64,000 bases of DNA from Oceanospirillum sediminis (lineage in GTDB: Bacteria > Pseudomonadota > Gammaproteobacteria > Pseudomonadales > Halomonadaceae). Position numbers and translations under genes: made by a program. The stretch covers positions 61,699-125,698 of the forward strand of contig NZ_JACJFM010000012.1 in the NCBI RefSeq assembly GCF_014164585.1, written 5' to 3'. The notes below the pieces were generated by a model. That model saw only the letters and a program-made list of their open reading frames with translations. It did no database searches and was not told the DNA's origin. Positions 33,915-42,488 of the stretch are shown one piece after another; the first letter of the stretch is position 1, and the number at the start of each line of letters is the position of its first letter.

Positions 33915-35054
33915 TTGAAAACAGCAACCTTATGGCGAATATCAGCCATTGTGTCCATCTTGTTGGCTATAATACTAGTGAACATGTGGTCACAAATGAA
34001 CCAGTATTATATTGAACCTTCTCAGTTAACTGATGAAGAGTCTGCAAATACTTATTTGCAGGAGCACTGGGAAAGCCAGGTGGACGCCACCAAAAACGGA
34101 CCTATGATTAAAATTAAAACGGGTCTGTTCATACAGTCACTGAAGTTTTTTAACTCAACTGAAGTGAATCTGTCAGGTTATATCTGGCAGACCTACAAAG
34201 ATGGGGTACACGATAATATTAAGCCGGGACCTTCTGATGTAGGTTTTATACTCCCGGAGCAAGTCAACTCTGGCAGTGATATTCAACCTCGTGAAGCTTA
34301 TCGCATCCGCAATGGCGATGAAGAGGTCATTGGTTGGTATTTTGAAGCAACATTACGTCAGCCGTTCGATTATTCCAAATATCCATTTGACCATAAGACA
34401 GTATGGGTACGCATCTGGCCTGAAAGCTTTTCTCAGAACGTAGTATTAGTCCCTGATTTTAATGCCTATAAATCAACCGGACCGTCGGATACTTTCGGTA
34501 TTGCAGAAAGCATTGTGCTGGGAACCTGGGAGCGGCAGAACACCTTTTTTGATTATAAACTATCCAGTTATGATACTAATTTTGGTATAGCGAATTATAC
34601 TGGACAGACTGATTTTCCAGAGCTTTATTATAACTTTGTAGTAAAACGTAAGTTTGAAAACGCATTTATTATTTACTTGCTCCCTTTGTTTCTTGTGTCG
34701 GCGCTTCTGTTTGCAGCCTTGCTGACAGTCAGTAGTAATGATGAGTTATCAAATAGATTTGGATTTAATACTTCAGGTTTTATCGGTGCTAGTTCTGCAT
34801 TGTTCTTTGTCGTTATGCTTGCTCATATTCAATTGCGTGAACAGTTTGGTGGTGAGGGGATCGTTTATATAGAGTATTTCTACATCATTATGTATGGACT
34901 ACTGGTTACAGCCACTGCAAATACATATCTTTTTTCAATCCGGTCGAACATCTGGGGAAATATTATCTCTTATAATGACAATATTATTCCTAAGGTAGCA
35001 TACTGGCCTTTTGTTCTGAGTACACTCATTGCCGTTACCTGGTACGTTATGTAG
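33915..35054 (+). CDS. Pentameric ligand-gated ion channel homologue (Cys-loop-like)
   Basis: 379 aa, TTG start with AAAGGAG eight bases upstream. A signal or anchor helix lies at about 7-24. The extracellular part is beta-rich and carries FDYSKYPFDHKTVWV, where YPFD (156-159) corresponds to the conserved Pro-loop of prokaryotic ligand-gated channels. Four membrane helices follow: M1 about 249-270 (FIIYLLPLFLVSALLFAALL), M2 about 282-303, M3 about 312-335 and M4 about 362-379. The topology fits a GLIC/ELIC-like channel with a larger N-terminal extension. Its ligand is unknown, and membership is likely rather than certain. Confidence 0.6.
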   Translation: MKTATLWRISAIVSILLAIILVNMWSQMNQYYIEPSQLTDEESANTYLQEHWESQVDATKNGPMIKIKTGLFIQSLKFFNSTEVNLSGYIWQTYKDGVHDNIKPGPSDVGFILPEQVNSGSDIQPREAYRIRNGDEEVIGWYFEATLRQPFDYSKYPFDHKTVWVRIWPESFSQNVVLVPDFNAYKSTGPSDTFGIAESIVLGTWERQNTFFDYKLSSYDTNFGIANYTGQTDFPELYYNFVVKRKFENAFIIYLLPLFLVSALLFAALLTVSSNDELSNRFGFNTSGFIGASSALFFVVMLAHIQLREQFGGEGIVYIEYFYIIMYGLLVTATANTYLFSIRSNIWGNIISYNDNIIPKVAYWPFVLSTLIAVTWYVM

Positions 35055-35109
35055 CTTTGTGATCCAGACTGTAATTTATCGGAGTGCAAAAATATAATGC
35101 TTTTCACAG

Positions 35110-35141
35110 ATCGTGGATCTGGTCAACAGATTCACGATTTA
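35110..35141 (+). terminator. Terminator of the channel gene
   Basis: ATCGTGGATCTG (35110-35121) pairs with CAGATTCACGAT (35127-35138) over 12 positions including one G-U, with a 5-nt loop, followed by a short T-rich tract. It is 56 bp after the channel stop codon. Confidence 0.6.
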
Positions 35142-35270
35142 TCACTTTATATGTTGTTGATATGTTGCTGTATCAGAGCATACCCCTTTATGCGACATGC
35201 TCTGAAATTTCCCTATTGCCTCTTAATTGACCTGAGTGCCTGTATTTATCCCTGACTGACATTTTATTCT

Positions 35271-35810
35271 TTAACGGGAAGAAGCAGAAACGGCCAATTC
35301 ATAGCTGGTAAACTGATGACCCATAAATTCATTCTGGCTGACATTTTTTGATAATTTGCGCAGAAACTTATATTCTGGCCGGGTGTGCAGAAAGTGAATA
35401 AACACCGTGTTGTGCCCGAATGCCTTTGCCCAGCTCATAAGATCACGAAACACAGTTTTCCCCAGGCCCCAATGAGCATCATCAATAATTATGGCGATCT
35501 CATACTGATCGTTCTCAAGCTGTATACCGCACCACCCAACCAGCTGATGATCAATCCGAATTGCCCTGACCTGACATCCTGGCATTGCATCAACAGCTAT
35601 TTTACCTTGCATCCATGCATTGACACTTTCGAGATCAAATACCTCATGGGCTATCAGGTGTGTCCGGGTTGACGATTTATTCAGTATGGGCAAAAAATCT
35701 GTCGGGGCGATCTCTTCAAATGACACATATTCCAGCCCGGTCATATCTGTGCTGGTTTCAGAATGATTACGGTTGATCTGTTCTGGATGATCATTGGTGG
35801 TCATCATCAA
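35271..35810 (-). CDS. GNAT-like acetyltransferase
   Basis: 179 aa. After a roughly 45-residue leader, the pattern is that of a GNAT fold: VRAIRIDHQLVGWCGIQLEND (beta4), YEIAIIIDDAHWGLGKTVFRDLMSWAKAFG (beta4/alpha3 with a WGLGKTVF version of the acetyl-CoA loop R/Q-x-x-G-x-G/A). The loop is degenerate but readable. A later HTRPEYKFLRKL suits the C-terminal part. The gene stands alone and is convergent with the channel gene. The substrate is unknown. Start choice is uncertain because three Met codons lie in succession. Confidence 0.65.
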   Translation of the reverse strand: MMMTTNDHPEQINRNHSETSTDMTGLEYVSFEEIAPTDFLPILNKSSTRTHLIAHEVFDLESVNAWMQGKIAVDAMPGCQVRAIRIDHQLVGWCGIQLENDQYEIAIIIDDAHWGLGKTVFRDLMSWAKAFGHNTVFIHFLHTRPEYKFLRKLSKNVSQNEFMGHQFTSYELAVSASSR

Positions 35811-36237
35811 AATCCTCTATGGTTTGGACAAACATTCTGCCTACGGTGTTTTCAAGCCTGTTTTCTCAAAGCTTCAGCAACTCAATCTGAATAGCCTCAC
35901 TGTGTGACTGCTGAAGATGTTATATGTTCATTATCTTATTCTGTGACAGACTCGTTTTTGCAAGTGGTTTTGCTCCTGAGGCTCTGCTCTGTTTTTCTGC
36001 CGTGCACTGTTTTGCCTGATTACCCTGAGCTGACGACACCTTTTGCTCTCTGCATCCAGGTATACGTATCGTTTTCCTCGTTATCCGAATCCTTACTTTT
36101 GATTATAAGAGCAGATCGATTGCTGCTTTTAACTCTGGGTTAACACACAAGTAACAATCACAGGGCTACCTAAAAAAAACAGTAAGATTAATATACGCAA
36201 CATCAAGTCACGACTTACTCATTACGAGGAATACATT
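35811..36237. other. Intergenic region; no gene supported
   Basis: About 430 bp between the acetyltransferase (leftward) and the small exported protein (rightward), so it should contain both promoters. An open stretch at 35904-36143 has no ribosome site or recognisable product and is probably chance. An AT-rich segment near 36180-36200 (AGATTAATATACG) is a possible -10 region for the small exported protein. Confidence 0.4.
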
Positions 36238-36534
36238 ATGAATACTTTTACTAAACTGGTTATCGCATCTGTCGCAGCTATTTCAACTCAGGCAATGGCC
36301 GATACTCAATCTAATCCTTTTGCAGCAATTGAACCTGCAGCTTATTCTCAGGAAGCTAATCTGAGTGGCAGCTCAACAATCAGTAACGATGTTATTGTAC
36401 TGAAAGCCGTTGAACCTGCTATTAGCTCTAAAGAAACTTTGCTGACGGATTCAAATAATATTTCTTATGCTTTTGAAGAAGTGGCATTTCATGATGTAGA
36501 ACCGGTATCTGTATCTAAAGAAGCTATTCTGTAA
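36238..36534 (+). CDS. Small exported protein with three 12-residue repeats
   Basis: 98 aa, GAGGAA before the ATG. A clear signal peptide ends at about residue 21 (VIASVAAISTQAMA). The mature part has three copies of a V/I-E-P-x-x-x-S-K/Q-E-x-x-L unit at residues 31-42, 58-69 and 87-98, spaced 27 and 29 residues apart, the last forming the C-terminus. The composition is acidic and Cys-free. I do not recognise the family; a small periplasmic or secreted binding protein is possible. The signal peptide, repeats and its own terminator-like hairpin support a real gene. Confidence 0.7.
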   Translation: MNTFTKLVIASVAAISTQAMADTQSNPFAAIEPAAYSQEANLSGSSTISNDVIVLKAVEPAISSKETLLTDSNNISYAFEEVAFHDVEPVSVSKEAIL

Positions 36535-36655
36535 ACCAGACCAATAGCCTGTATAGCGGAACTTGCAAGGTTGCAGAATGATGTTTATATCGATAACCAG
36601 TATACCCCAGGATTTTTATCAATATAGACTCAGTATTATAAAGGATAGGATAGAG

Positions 36656-36710
36656 CAGGCAGTAAAGTAAGGTGTCGCGTAACATACAGCGATGCCCACT
36701 TTATTGCCTG
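36656..36710 (+). terminator. Long hairpin after the small exported protein gene
   Basis: CAGGCAGTAAAGT (36656-36668) pairs with ACTTTATTGCCTG (36698-36710) over 13 positions with one G-U. The loop contains a further GTGTCGC/GCGATGC-type pairing. No long T run follows, so the terminator call is moderate; it could also be a stability element serving both converging genes. Confidence 0.45.
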
Positions 36711-36783
36711 TAGTCTTCTATATCAGAGATGGTTTTAAATCATCACTGATATTACACTTAGCCATTGCAATTAATATTACAAT

Positions 36784-37728
36784 TTATAGTGTGTCAGGTG
36801 TGATGTCTGCAACACCAACCAGATAAGAACCTGTGTCGCTATTAGCCTGAGGATCAATAGCAATATAATGGGTTCCGGTCTGCTGTGGAGTATATACCAG
36901 CAAGTGGTCACCATCCTCTTGCTTAGCTGATTGAACGTCGCTAGTACCACCATACAGAGTCATTGAAATGGAATCTCTCCACTCTCCATTGACTGTCATA
37001 GCGGATTTTAACTCTGTCAGATCACCACTAAGACTGATAGCATATACTGAGCCTAGCTGTAAATCTACAGCAATCCAGTCCTGATCACCGCCTGTTTCTA
37101 TAACGCCTTCCAGAGATTCTCCTACCTGCATACTGATTGCAGTTTCAGCCCGATTACCAGTATTATCTTCTACAGTACTTTCAGATATATTTAAAGAATA
37201 GTCGCCAGTATTGACTACCCAACCGTTGTCAATAATGTAGTTTTCTGAACTTACGTTTAAATGGTAAGTTGAAGTGACATTAGGAGTGAATTCTATTTGA
37301 ATAGCTCCATCGTTAATGACTTCATGTTCTATTGGATACATACCCCACTTATGGGATATTATAAGATTCAGAGCTTCGATGTCATCACTTTCTAATGTTA
37401 TCATGTAAGCCTGATCAGCTTGCAGTTCAATCGAGTACATATCAGACTTATCATTTGTACTAGCAATTATCTCACTATGTGTTTCAGATAGTATTAACTT
37501 GTTGGCAGTGTTATAGACTGAGTCATAGTCCAGGCCTGCGTCATCAAAATAACTGTGGACCTGTTCTGCATTGAGGTCCCCGTAAATATCTGCCAGCATC
37601 TGTGCTGTCAGGTTATGACTTCTCCCAAAAGATAAAATCTCTCCAGGATTACCAATGTTACTAACAATAAAGTCACGTGCTTCGGAGATTGTGATGCTAT
37701 ATTCGGACAGGTGATCAGATAAAGACAT
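36784..37728 (-). CDS. Protein with two pre-peptidase C-terminal (PPC)-like domains
   Basis: 314 aa from the ATG at 37728, chosen because AAAGGAATCAAT directly precedes it; a start seven codons upstream lacks such a site. Residues about 1-80 are a helical domain (ARDFIVSNIGNPGEILSFGR). Two PPC-like beta-sandwiches follow: DMYSIELQADQAYMITLES, and GDQDWIAVDLQLGSVYAISLSG with TGTHYIAIDPQ near the end. Such modules occur in secreted proteases and surface proteins, but no protease domain or Sec signal is present. It could leave by another route, such as type I secretion. It is low in Cys and very acidic. Confidence 0.65.
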   Translation of the reverse strand: MSLSDHLSEYSITISEARDFIVSNIGNPGEILSFGRSHNLTAQMLADIYGDLNAEQVHSYFDDAGLDYDSVYNTANKLILSETHSEIIASTNDKSDMYSIELQADQAYMITLESDDIEALNLIISHKWGMYPIEHEVINDGAIQIEFTPNVTSTYHLNVSSENYIIDNGWVVNTGDYSLNISESTVEDNTGNRAETAISMQVGESLEGVIETGGDQDWIAVDLQLGSVYAISLSGDLTELKSAMTVNGEWRDSISMTLYGGTSDVQSAKQEDGDHLLVYTPQQTGTHYIAIDPQANSDTGSYLVGVADITPDTL

Positions 37729-38081
37729 ATTGATTCCTTTGTTTTCCATTTTATATATTCTTTTCGGCTGTTCCTTTACCCGCGCAAATATACCATCAAT
37801 ATATTATGTTTTGTATGAATTTAATTTGTCCTGATAGTTTTGAAACAATAAAAAACATTTTGTAAAAGTTTATCCGCGTAACCTGAAATAGTATAAAAAT
37901 ATCAGGCGACTTTAAATGCCGCAATCACGTATAAGAGAATAAATTTTAAAATCTATGCAGGCCTTATAACTAAAAGCCTTGCTTTAATACAAGAGACATA
38001 AATATCCAGGGTGGCATATTAACTGTACAGATATACCGGAAGCTGAATGACGCAAGTAGATGTTCAGTAGCAAGCAGACAT

Positions 38082-38116
38082 AAAAAAGCGGAATAACCGC
38101 AAGCAGGTTATTCCGC
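38082..38116 (-). terminator. Rho-independent terminator of mmsA operon
   Basis: On the minus strand GCGGAATAACC and GGTTATTCCGC form a perfect 11-bp stem with a 7-nt loop (38116-38088), followed by six T residues (38087-38082). It lies about 190 bp past the mmsA stop codon and has textbook form. Confidence 0.9.
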
Positions 38117-38244
38117 AACATCCGAATCATCATCGACAGCATATCAGTTACAGGCTCGATAGAAGCCTTTGCAGAGTGTGAACTGGTCCGGGTATGCGAC
38201 CTTCTGATCCGGAAAATTAGTGCTAAGAGTGCAAGATTAATGCA

Positions 38245-38293
38245 GGCAGAGGATCAGAGCAAAATCCTCTGCCATACGGTGCTTAGTAGCACC
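38245..38293 (-). other. Two further hairpins in the mmsA 3' region
   Basis: GGTGCT/AGCACC (38278-38293, 4-nt loop) and GGCAGAGGAT/ATCCTCTGCC (38245-38273, 9-nt loop) are perfect inverted repeats just after the mmsA stop at 38305. Neither has a T run. With the downstream terminator they give the transcript a heavily structured 3' end, possibly for stability. Confidence 0.5.
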
Positions 38294-38304
38294 ATTTACA
38301 GCGA

Positions 38305-39795
38305 TCAGCTTGGGAAGGAGAAGCTTACGCCCTCACGTACACCACTGGATGGCCAACGCTGAGTAATCGTCTTACGTTTAGTGTAGAAACGTACAGAATC
38401 CGGACCATAAGCGTGCAGGTCACCGAACAGGGAGCGTTTCCAGCCACCAAAGCTGTGGTAAGACACAGGTACAGGCAGGGGTACGTTGATACCTACCATG
38501 CCTACTTCAATATGATCAGAGAAGTAACGTGCGGCTTCACCGTCACGGGTGAAGATACAGGTGCCGTTACCGTACTCATGATCGTTGATCATTTTCATAG
38601 CGGCTTCCATAGAATCCGCACGTACAACCTGCAGTACAGGACCAAAAATCTCTTCCTGATAGCTGACCATATCCGTTGTTACGTTGTCGATCAGTGTTGC
38701 ACCAACAAAGAAACCATCTTCATAGCCCGCCACCTGAGGATCACGGCCATCAACCACTACGCTGGCACCATCGGCTTCAGCGCTGTTGATATACCCCACA
38801 ACTTTCTCCTGATGAGCACGAGTAATCACAGGACCAAAGTCATTGGAGCTGTCAGTATAAGCGCCTACTTTCAGAGGCTTCATCGCTTCTTTCAGCTTAG
38901 CCACCAGTGTATCTGCCGCCTGGTCACCAACCGCAACTGCTACAGATAGTGCCATACAACGCTCACCAGAAGAACCAAAGGCAGCACCCAGCAGCTGATT
39001 TACTGCGTTATCCATATCCGCATCCGGCATAACGATAGCGTGGTTCTTTGCACCACCCAGTGCCTGACAGCGCTTGCCATTGGCATTTGCTGTGCTGTAG
39101 ATATATTCCGCAATTGGGGTGGAACCTACAAAGCTCACTGCTTTAACACGCTGATCCGTCAGCAGTACATCAACGGCTTCTTTATCACCGTTAACTACGT
39201 TCATCACTCCATCCGGCAGACCTGCTTCTTTCAGCAGCTGTGCGATAAACATCGTGGAGGATGGATCACGCTCAGATGGCTTCAGTACAAAGGTGTTACC
39301 GCAAGCAATCGCCATTGGGTACATCCACAGCGGAACCATCGCCGGGAAGTTAAACGGTGTAATACCGGCTACGACACCCAGAGGCTGGAACTCGCTCCAG
39401 GAATCAATGCCTGGACCTGTGTTACGGCTGTGTTCACCTTTCAGCAGCTCAGCAATACCGCAAGCATATTCTACGTTTTCAATACCACGCTGCAGTTCAC
39501 CTGCTGCATCGTGACCAATCTTACCGTGTTCTTCACCAATCATACGGCAGATAGTGTCAGCATGCTGTTCCAACAGAGCTTTAAAGCGGAACATCACTGC
39601 AGCACGTTTACCAACTGGCGTATTACGCCATGCAGGATAAGCGGCTTCTGCAGCGGCAATCGCTTCTTCTACTGTGGCTTTAGTTGCCAGTGCAACCTGC
39701 TTACTGGCTTCGCCCGTTGCCGGGTTGAATACATCTTGCAGACGTCCTGCGTCTTCACGGATTTCTCCGTTAATCAGGTGGCCAACGATTGTCAT
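38305..39795 (-). CDS. mmsA: (Methyl)malonate-semialdehyde dehydrogenase, CoA-acylating
   Basis: 496 aa from ATG 39795 (MTIVGHLINGE); a longer open frame upstream reads through non-coding leader. It is an aldehyde dehydrogenase fold with the MmsA hallmarks: GITPFNFPAMVPLWM, KPSERDPSSTM, GGAKNHAIVMPDAD and catalytic Cys 280 in SSGERCMALS. It oxidises malonate semialdehyde or methylmalonate semialdehyde to acetyl-CoA or propionyl-CoA with NAD and CoA. The upstream transaminase makes malonate semialdehyde from beta-alanine, so the pair is a beta-alanine (and valine-related) catabolic unit. A hairpin separates the two genes. Confidence 0.93.
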   Translation of the reverse strand: MTIVGHLINGEIREDAGRLQDVFNPATGEASKQVALATKATVEEAIAAAEAAYPAWRNTPVGKRAAVMFRFKALLEQHADTICRMIGEEHGKIGHDAAGELQRGIENVEYACGIAELLKGEHSRNTGPGIDSWSEFQPLGVVAGITPFNFPAMVPLWMYPMAIACGNTFVLKPSERDPSSTMFIAQLLKEAGLPDGVMNVVNGDKEAVDVLLTDQRVKAVSFVGSTPIAEYIYSTANANGKRCQALGGAKNHAIVMPDADMDNAVNQLLGAAFGSSGERCMALSVAVAVGDQAADTLVAKLKEAMKPLKVGAYTDSSNDFGPVITRAHQEKVVGYINSAEADGASVVVDGRDPQVAGYEDGFFVGATLIDNVTTDMVSYQEEIFGPVLQVVRADSMEAAMKMINDHEYGNGTCIFTRDGEAARYFSDHIEVGMVGINVPLPVPVSYHSFGGWKRSLFGDLHAYGPDSVRFYTKRKTITQRWPSSGVREGVSFSFPS

Positions 39796-39850
39796 GGTGT
39801 GCATCTCTATCTGTAGTTGTTGTATTGAATCTGTGTTGTATCGGATACCG

Positions 39851-39880
39851 CCAGAGTGCCGGTATATCCCGGTACTCTGG
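39851..39880 (-). other. Intercistronic hairpin between transaminase and mmsA
   Basis: CCAGAGTGCCGG (39851-39862) and CCGGTACTCTGG (39869-39880) form a 12-position stem with one mismatch (A-C in the minus-strand transcript) and a 6-nt loop, starting 12 bases after the transaminase stop. No T run follows, so it probably tunes relative expression or stability within the operon. Confidence 0.5.
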
Positions 39881-39892
39881 TTTAGAAATCGA

Positions 39893-41236
39893 TTAATCCA
39901 GTTCGTTAATGGCGTCGCCCAGTGCATTGATCAGTCGATCGATCTCTTCAGGCTCTGTGGTAAATGGCAGACCCAGCTGAATAGTGTCGCCGCCATAGCG
40001 CACATAGAAACCTTTCTCCCAGCACTTCATCGCAATCTGGAATGGACGCAGTGCCGGTTCACCCGGAGCCGCTTCAATCGTCAGTGCGCCAGCCAGACCA
40101 AAGTTACGGATATCATTCACGTAACGGGTGCCTTTCAGGCTGTGTAGCATTTCCTGGAACTGAGGCGAGATAGAACGTACCCGCTCAATCAGGTTATCTT
40201 TCTGCAGCAATTCCAGTGAGGCCAGACCTGCAGCACAGGCAACCGGGTGAGCGGAATAGGTATAACCGTGTGGCAGCTCCATCATATATTCCGGGCCACC
40301 GGTTTCCATGAACGTATCGTAGATCTCTTGCTTAGCGATAACAGCACCCATAGGTACGACACCATTGGTCAGCTGTTTCGCTGTGGTCATCAGATCCGGT
40401 ACCACACCAAAAGCTTCAGCGCCGGTATTGGCTCCCATGCGACCGAAAGCCGTGATTACTTCATCAAAAATCAGCAGGATGTTGTGCTGAGTACAGATCT
40501 CACGCAGACGTTTCAGATAACCTTTTGGTGGTGGAATCACACCGGCAGAACCAGACATCGGCTCAACAATCACAGCGGCGATGTTGGATGCATCATGCAG
40601 AGCAATCTGTTCCAGCAGTTCATTGGCCAGGTGTTCACCGGTTTCAGGCTGTCCCTGAACAAAACGATTTTCTGGCAGCATGGTGTGTGGCAGATGTGTT
40701 GCTTCTACTCCAGGACCGAACAAAGCGCGGTTAGCACCAATACCACCAACACTGAAACCACCAAAGTTAACACCGTGATACCCCTTGGCACGACCGATCA
40801 GGCGAGTTTTGCTGGCCTGACCTTTTTTACGCCAGTAAGCACGGGAAATTTTCAGTGCGGTTTCAACAGACTCAGAACCGGAGCCGGTGAAGAAAACACG
40901 ATTCATACCTTCAGGCATAAACTCGGTAATTTTCTGGGCCAGCTCAAATGCTTTAGGGTGACCAAACTGGAACGCCGGAGCGTAATCCAGCTCACGTACC
41001 TGACGGCTGATCGCATCTGCAATCTCAGGGCGACTGTGGCCTGCACCACAGGTCCACAGACCTGACAGACCATCAAAAATTTTGCGACCATCGGCATCGG
41101 TATAATAGTTACCTTCTGCAGATACTATGATGCGAGGATCTTTTTTAAACTGACGATTGCCGGTGTAAGGCATCCAGTAAGCGTCCAGCTGAGCCTGGGT
41201 CAGACCTGCCGGGTTGTTAGTGTTTTTGTTTTCCAC
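39893..41236 (-). CDS. Omega-amino acid (beta-alanine):pyruvate transaminase
   Basis: 447 aa, class III PLP aminotransferase. Diagnostic segments are YWMPYTGNRQFKKDPRI near the N-terminus, GSGSESVETALKISRAYWR, RAKGYHGVNFGG, the Asp pair region LLIFDEVITAFGR, and the PLP lysine in MTTAKQLTNG. These match beta-alanine:pyruvate transaminases rather than ornithine or GABA enzymes. It moves the amino group of beta-alanine to pyruvate, giving malonate semialdehyde for MmsA. It is the first gene of a two-gene operon whose promoter lies in the AT-rich 41237-41340 segment. Confidence 0.9.
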   Translation of the reverse strand: MENKNTNNPAGLTQAQLDAYWMPYTGNRQFKKDPRIIVSAEGNYYTDADGRKIFDGLSGLWTCGAGHSRPEIADAISRQVRELDYAPAFQFGHPKAFELAQKITEFMPEGMNRVFFTGSGSESVETALKISRAYWRKKGQASKTRLIGRAKGYHGVNFGGFSVGGIGANRALFGPGVEATHLPHTMLPENRFVQGQPETGEHLANELLEQIALHDASNIAAVIVEPMSGSAGVIPPPKGYLKRLREICTQHNILLIFDEVITAFGRMGANTGAEAFGVVPDLMTTAKQLTNGVVPMGAVIAKQEIYDTFMETGGPEYMMELPHGYTYSAHPVACAAGLASLELLQKDNLIERVRSISPQFQEMLHSLKGTRYVNDIRNFGLAGALTIEAAPGEPALRPFQIAMKCWEKGFYVRYGGDTIQLGLPFTTEPEEIDRLINALGDAINELD

Positions 41237-41423
41237 GGGCCACCTCTGAATGGAGCGACATTGAACTCATTTGATGGCTCTATTGTGGAAGTGAAGCTAA
41301 GTTTAATAAATTCGTACTTATTTAATTAAAGTTAAACAATTGCTTACCTTTTGGTTTTACAAAGAAGGATCAGAATTCAGGCAGAAAAAACAGAATGAAA
41401 AACAAGACGTAAGCAGCCGGAAA

Positions 41424-41437
41424 GGGCCTTGCGGCCC
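41424..41437 (-). terminator. Possible terminator downstream of apbE
   Basis: GGGCC/GGCCC with a TTGC loop (41424-41437), 40 bp past the apbE stop on the minus strand, followed by TTT and then a T-rich stretch further on. The stem is short but strong. Confidence 0.4.
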
Positions 41438-41477
41438 GGATAAGGCAGAGAAAACATCTACTGAAAAAAGGCTTGCA

Positions 41478-42488
41478 TCAATACTCAATCCAGTATTTCA
41501 GACCGGTTCGTTGCAAAAATTCTTCGGCTTTTTCTCCTTGCAGTAATGCCAGGCTGGCAATCAGACCACTCTGGGTACAGGTAGGGGCTGCTACAGTGAC
41601 AGAGCGCGCGGCATTTTCCACTGGCCAGCCGGTTTTAGGATTCAGCAGATGACCATAACGCTTGCCTTCTTTCAGCAGGTAACGCTGGTTGTCACCGGAT
41701 GAGGCCAGAGCACCACCCTCCATATTCAGTAATGTCATGTCCCGATTATCTTTTTCCATAGATGCAATGGCGACTTTCCAGCCTTCTGCAGGCTGATCGT
41801 CTGCACGAATACGCGGTCCCGAACAGGCAATATCACCATCCAGGTTGATCAGTAATGAACATGGTTTATCCGGTACTTCTTCCTGCAGATACTGCATGGC
41901 GAGCCCCAGTACCCGGTCAACGGCATATTCTTTTCCGATACCGCCAAGATCCAGCTCGGTATCTTCTGGCAGATGAATACGCGCCGGTTTCACCGTGCCA
42001 TCCGGTCGTTCCTCTGCCGGGCTGAGCAATACTCTCTGCCAGCCAATAAAGGACAACAGTGGTGATATTTCGTCATGATCGGGGATACTGTCACTGCCAT
42101 CAAATTGCCAGGCTTTACGCAAAACACCTGACGTAATATCGAACAGGCCATCAGACAGCTGCCAGCCCTGATCCGCAAAGGCCAGTAGACGAGCACTTTC
42201 CTTGTCCAGATCAATCCACTGCCCCCTGTTTTTATGCAGATGATCATGCCAGTTATCTTTTTGATAACGGCTGTACTTAAACTCAATGCGCCAGGTCTCA
42301 CAGACTACTAACCGGGACAGCTGTTCTGCCAGTCCGGTTTCACTGTCAGGCAGATCGATCATTAATTCACAGTTGCCGCCCATAGCCTGAAATTGCAGCA
42401 GAAAATAGTCTGCCGGACGGGATAGCTCTGCTGCTGGATGTTCACAAGGATTTTCTTTCGGAGTGAACGTTAAGGGTGTGGTCTGCAT
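41478..42488 (-). CDS. apbE: ApbE-family FAD:protein FMN transferase
   Basis: 336 aa. Family motifs are AMGGNCELMI, WQLSDGLFDITSGVLRKAW, LDLGGIGKEYAVDRVL, NLDGDIACSG, GDNQRYLLKEGKRYGHLLNPKTGWP and the later TCTQSGLIASLALLQG. ApbE transfers FMN from FAD onto a Thr of target proteins such as NqrB/NqrC or RnfG. No signal peptide or lipobox is present, unlike most ApbE proteins, so this copy probably acts in the cytoplasm on a non-Nqr target. No flavoprotein partner is encoded beside it. Confidence 0.9.
   Translation of the reverse strand: MQTTPLTFTPKENPCEHPAAELSRPADYFLLQFQAMGGNCELMIDLPDSETGLAEQLSRLVVCETWRIEFKYSRYQKDNWHDHLHKNRGQWIDLDKESARLLAFADQGWQLSDGLFDITSGVLRKAWQFDGSDSIPDHDEISPLLSFIGWQRVLLSPAEERPDGTVKPARIHLPEDTELDLGGIGKEYAVDRVLGLAMQYLQEEVPDKPCSLLINLDGDIACSGPRIRADDQPAEGWKVAIASMEKDNRDMTLLNMEGGALASSGDNQRYLLKEGKRYGHLLNPKTGWPVENAARSVTVAAPTCTQSGLIASLALLQGEKAEEFLQRTGLKYWIEY

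Noticed and set aside
39796..39927. Longer MmsA N-terminus
   Set aside because: The extra residues overlap the end of the transaminase gene and an intercistronic hairpin, and do not match the aldehyde dehydrogenase family start.
38413..41065. Long plus-strand frames opposite mmsA and the transaminase
   Set aside because: They are shadows of well-conserved minus-strand genes, with unusual Cys/His-rich composition and no ribosome sites.
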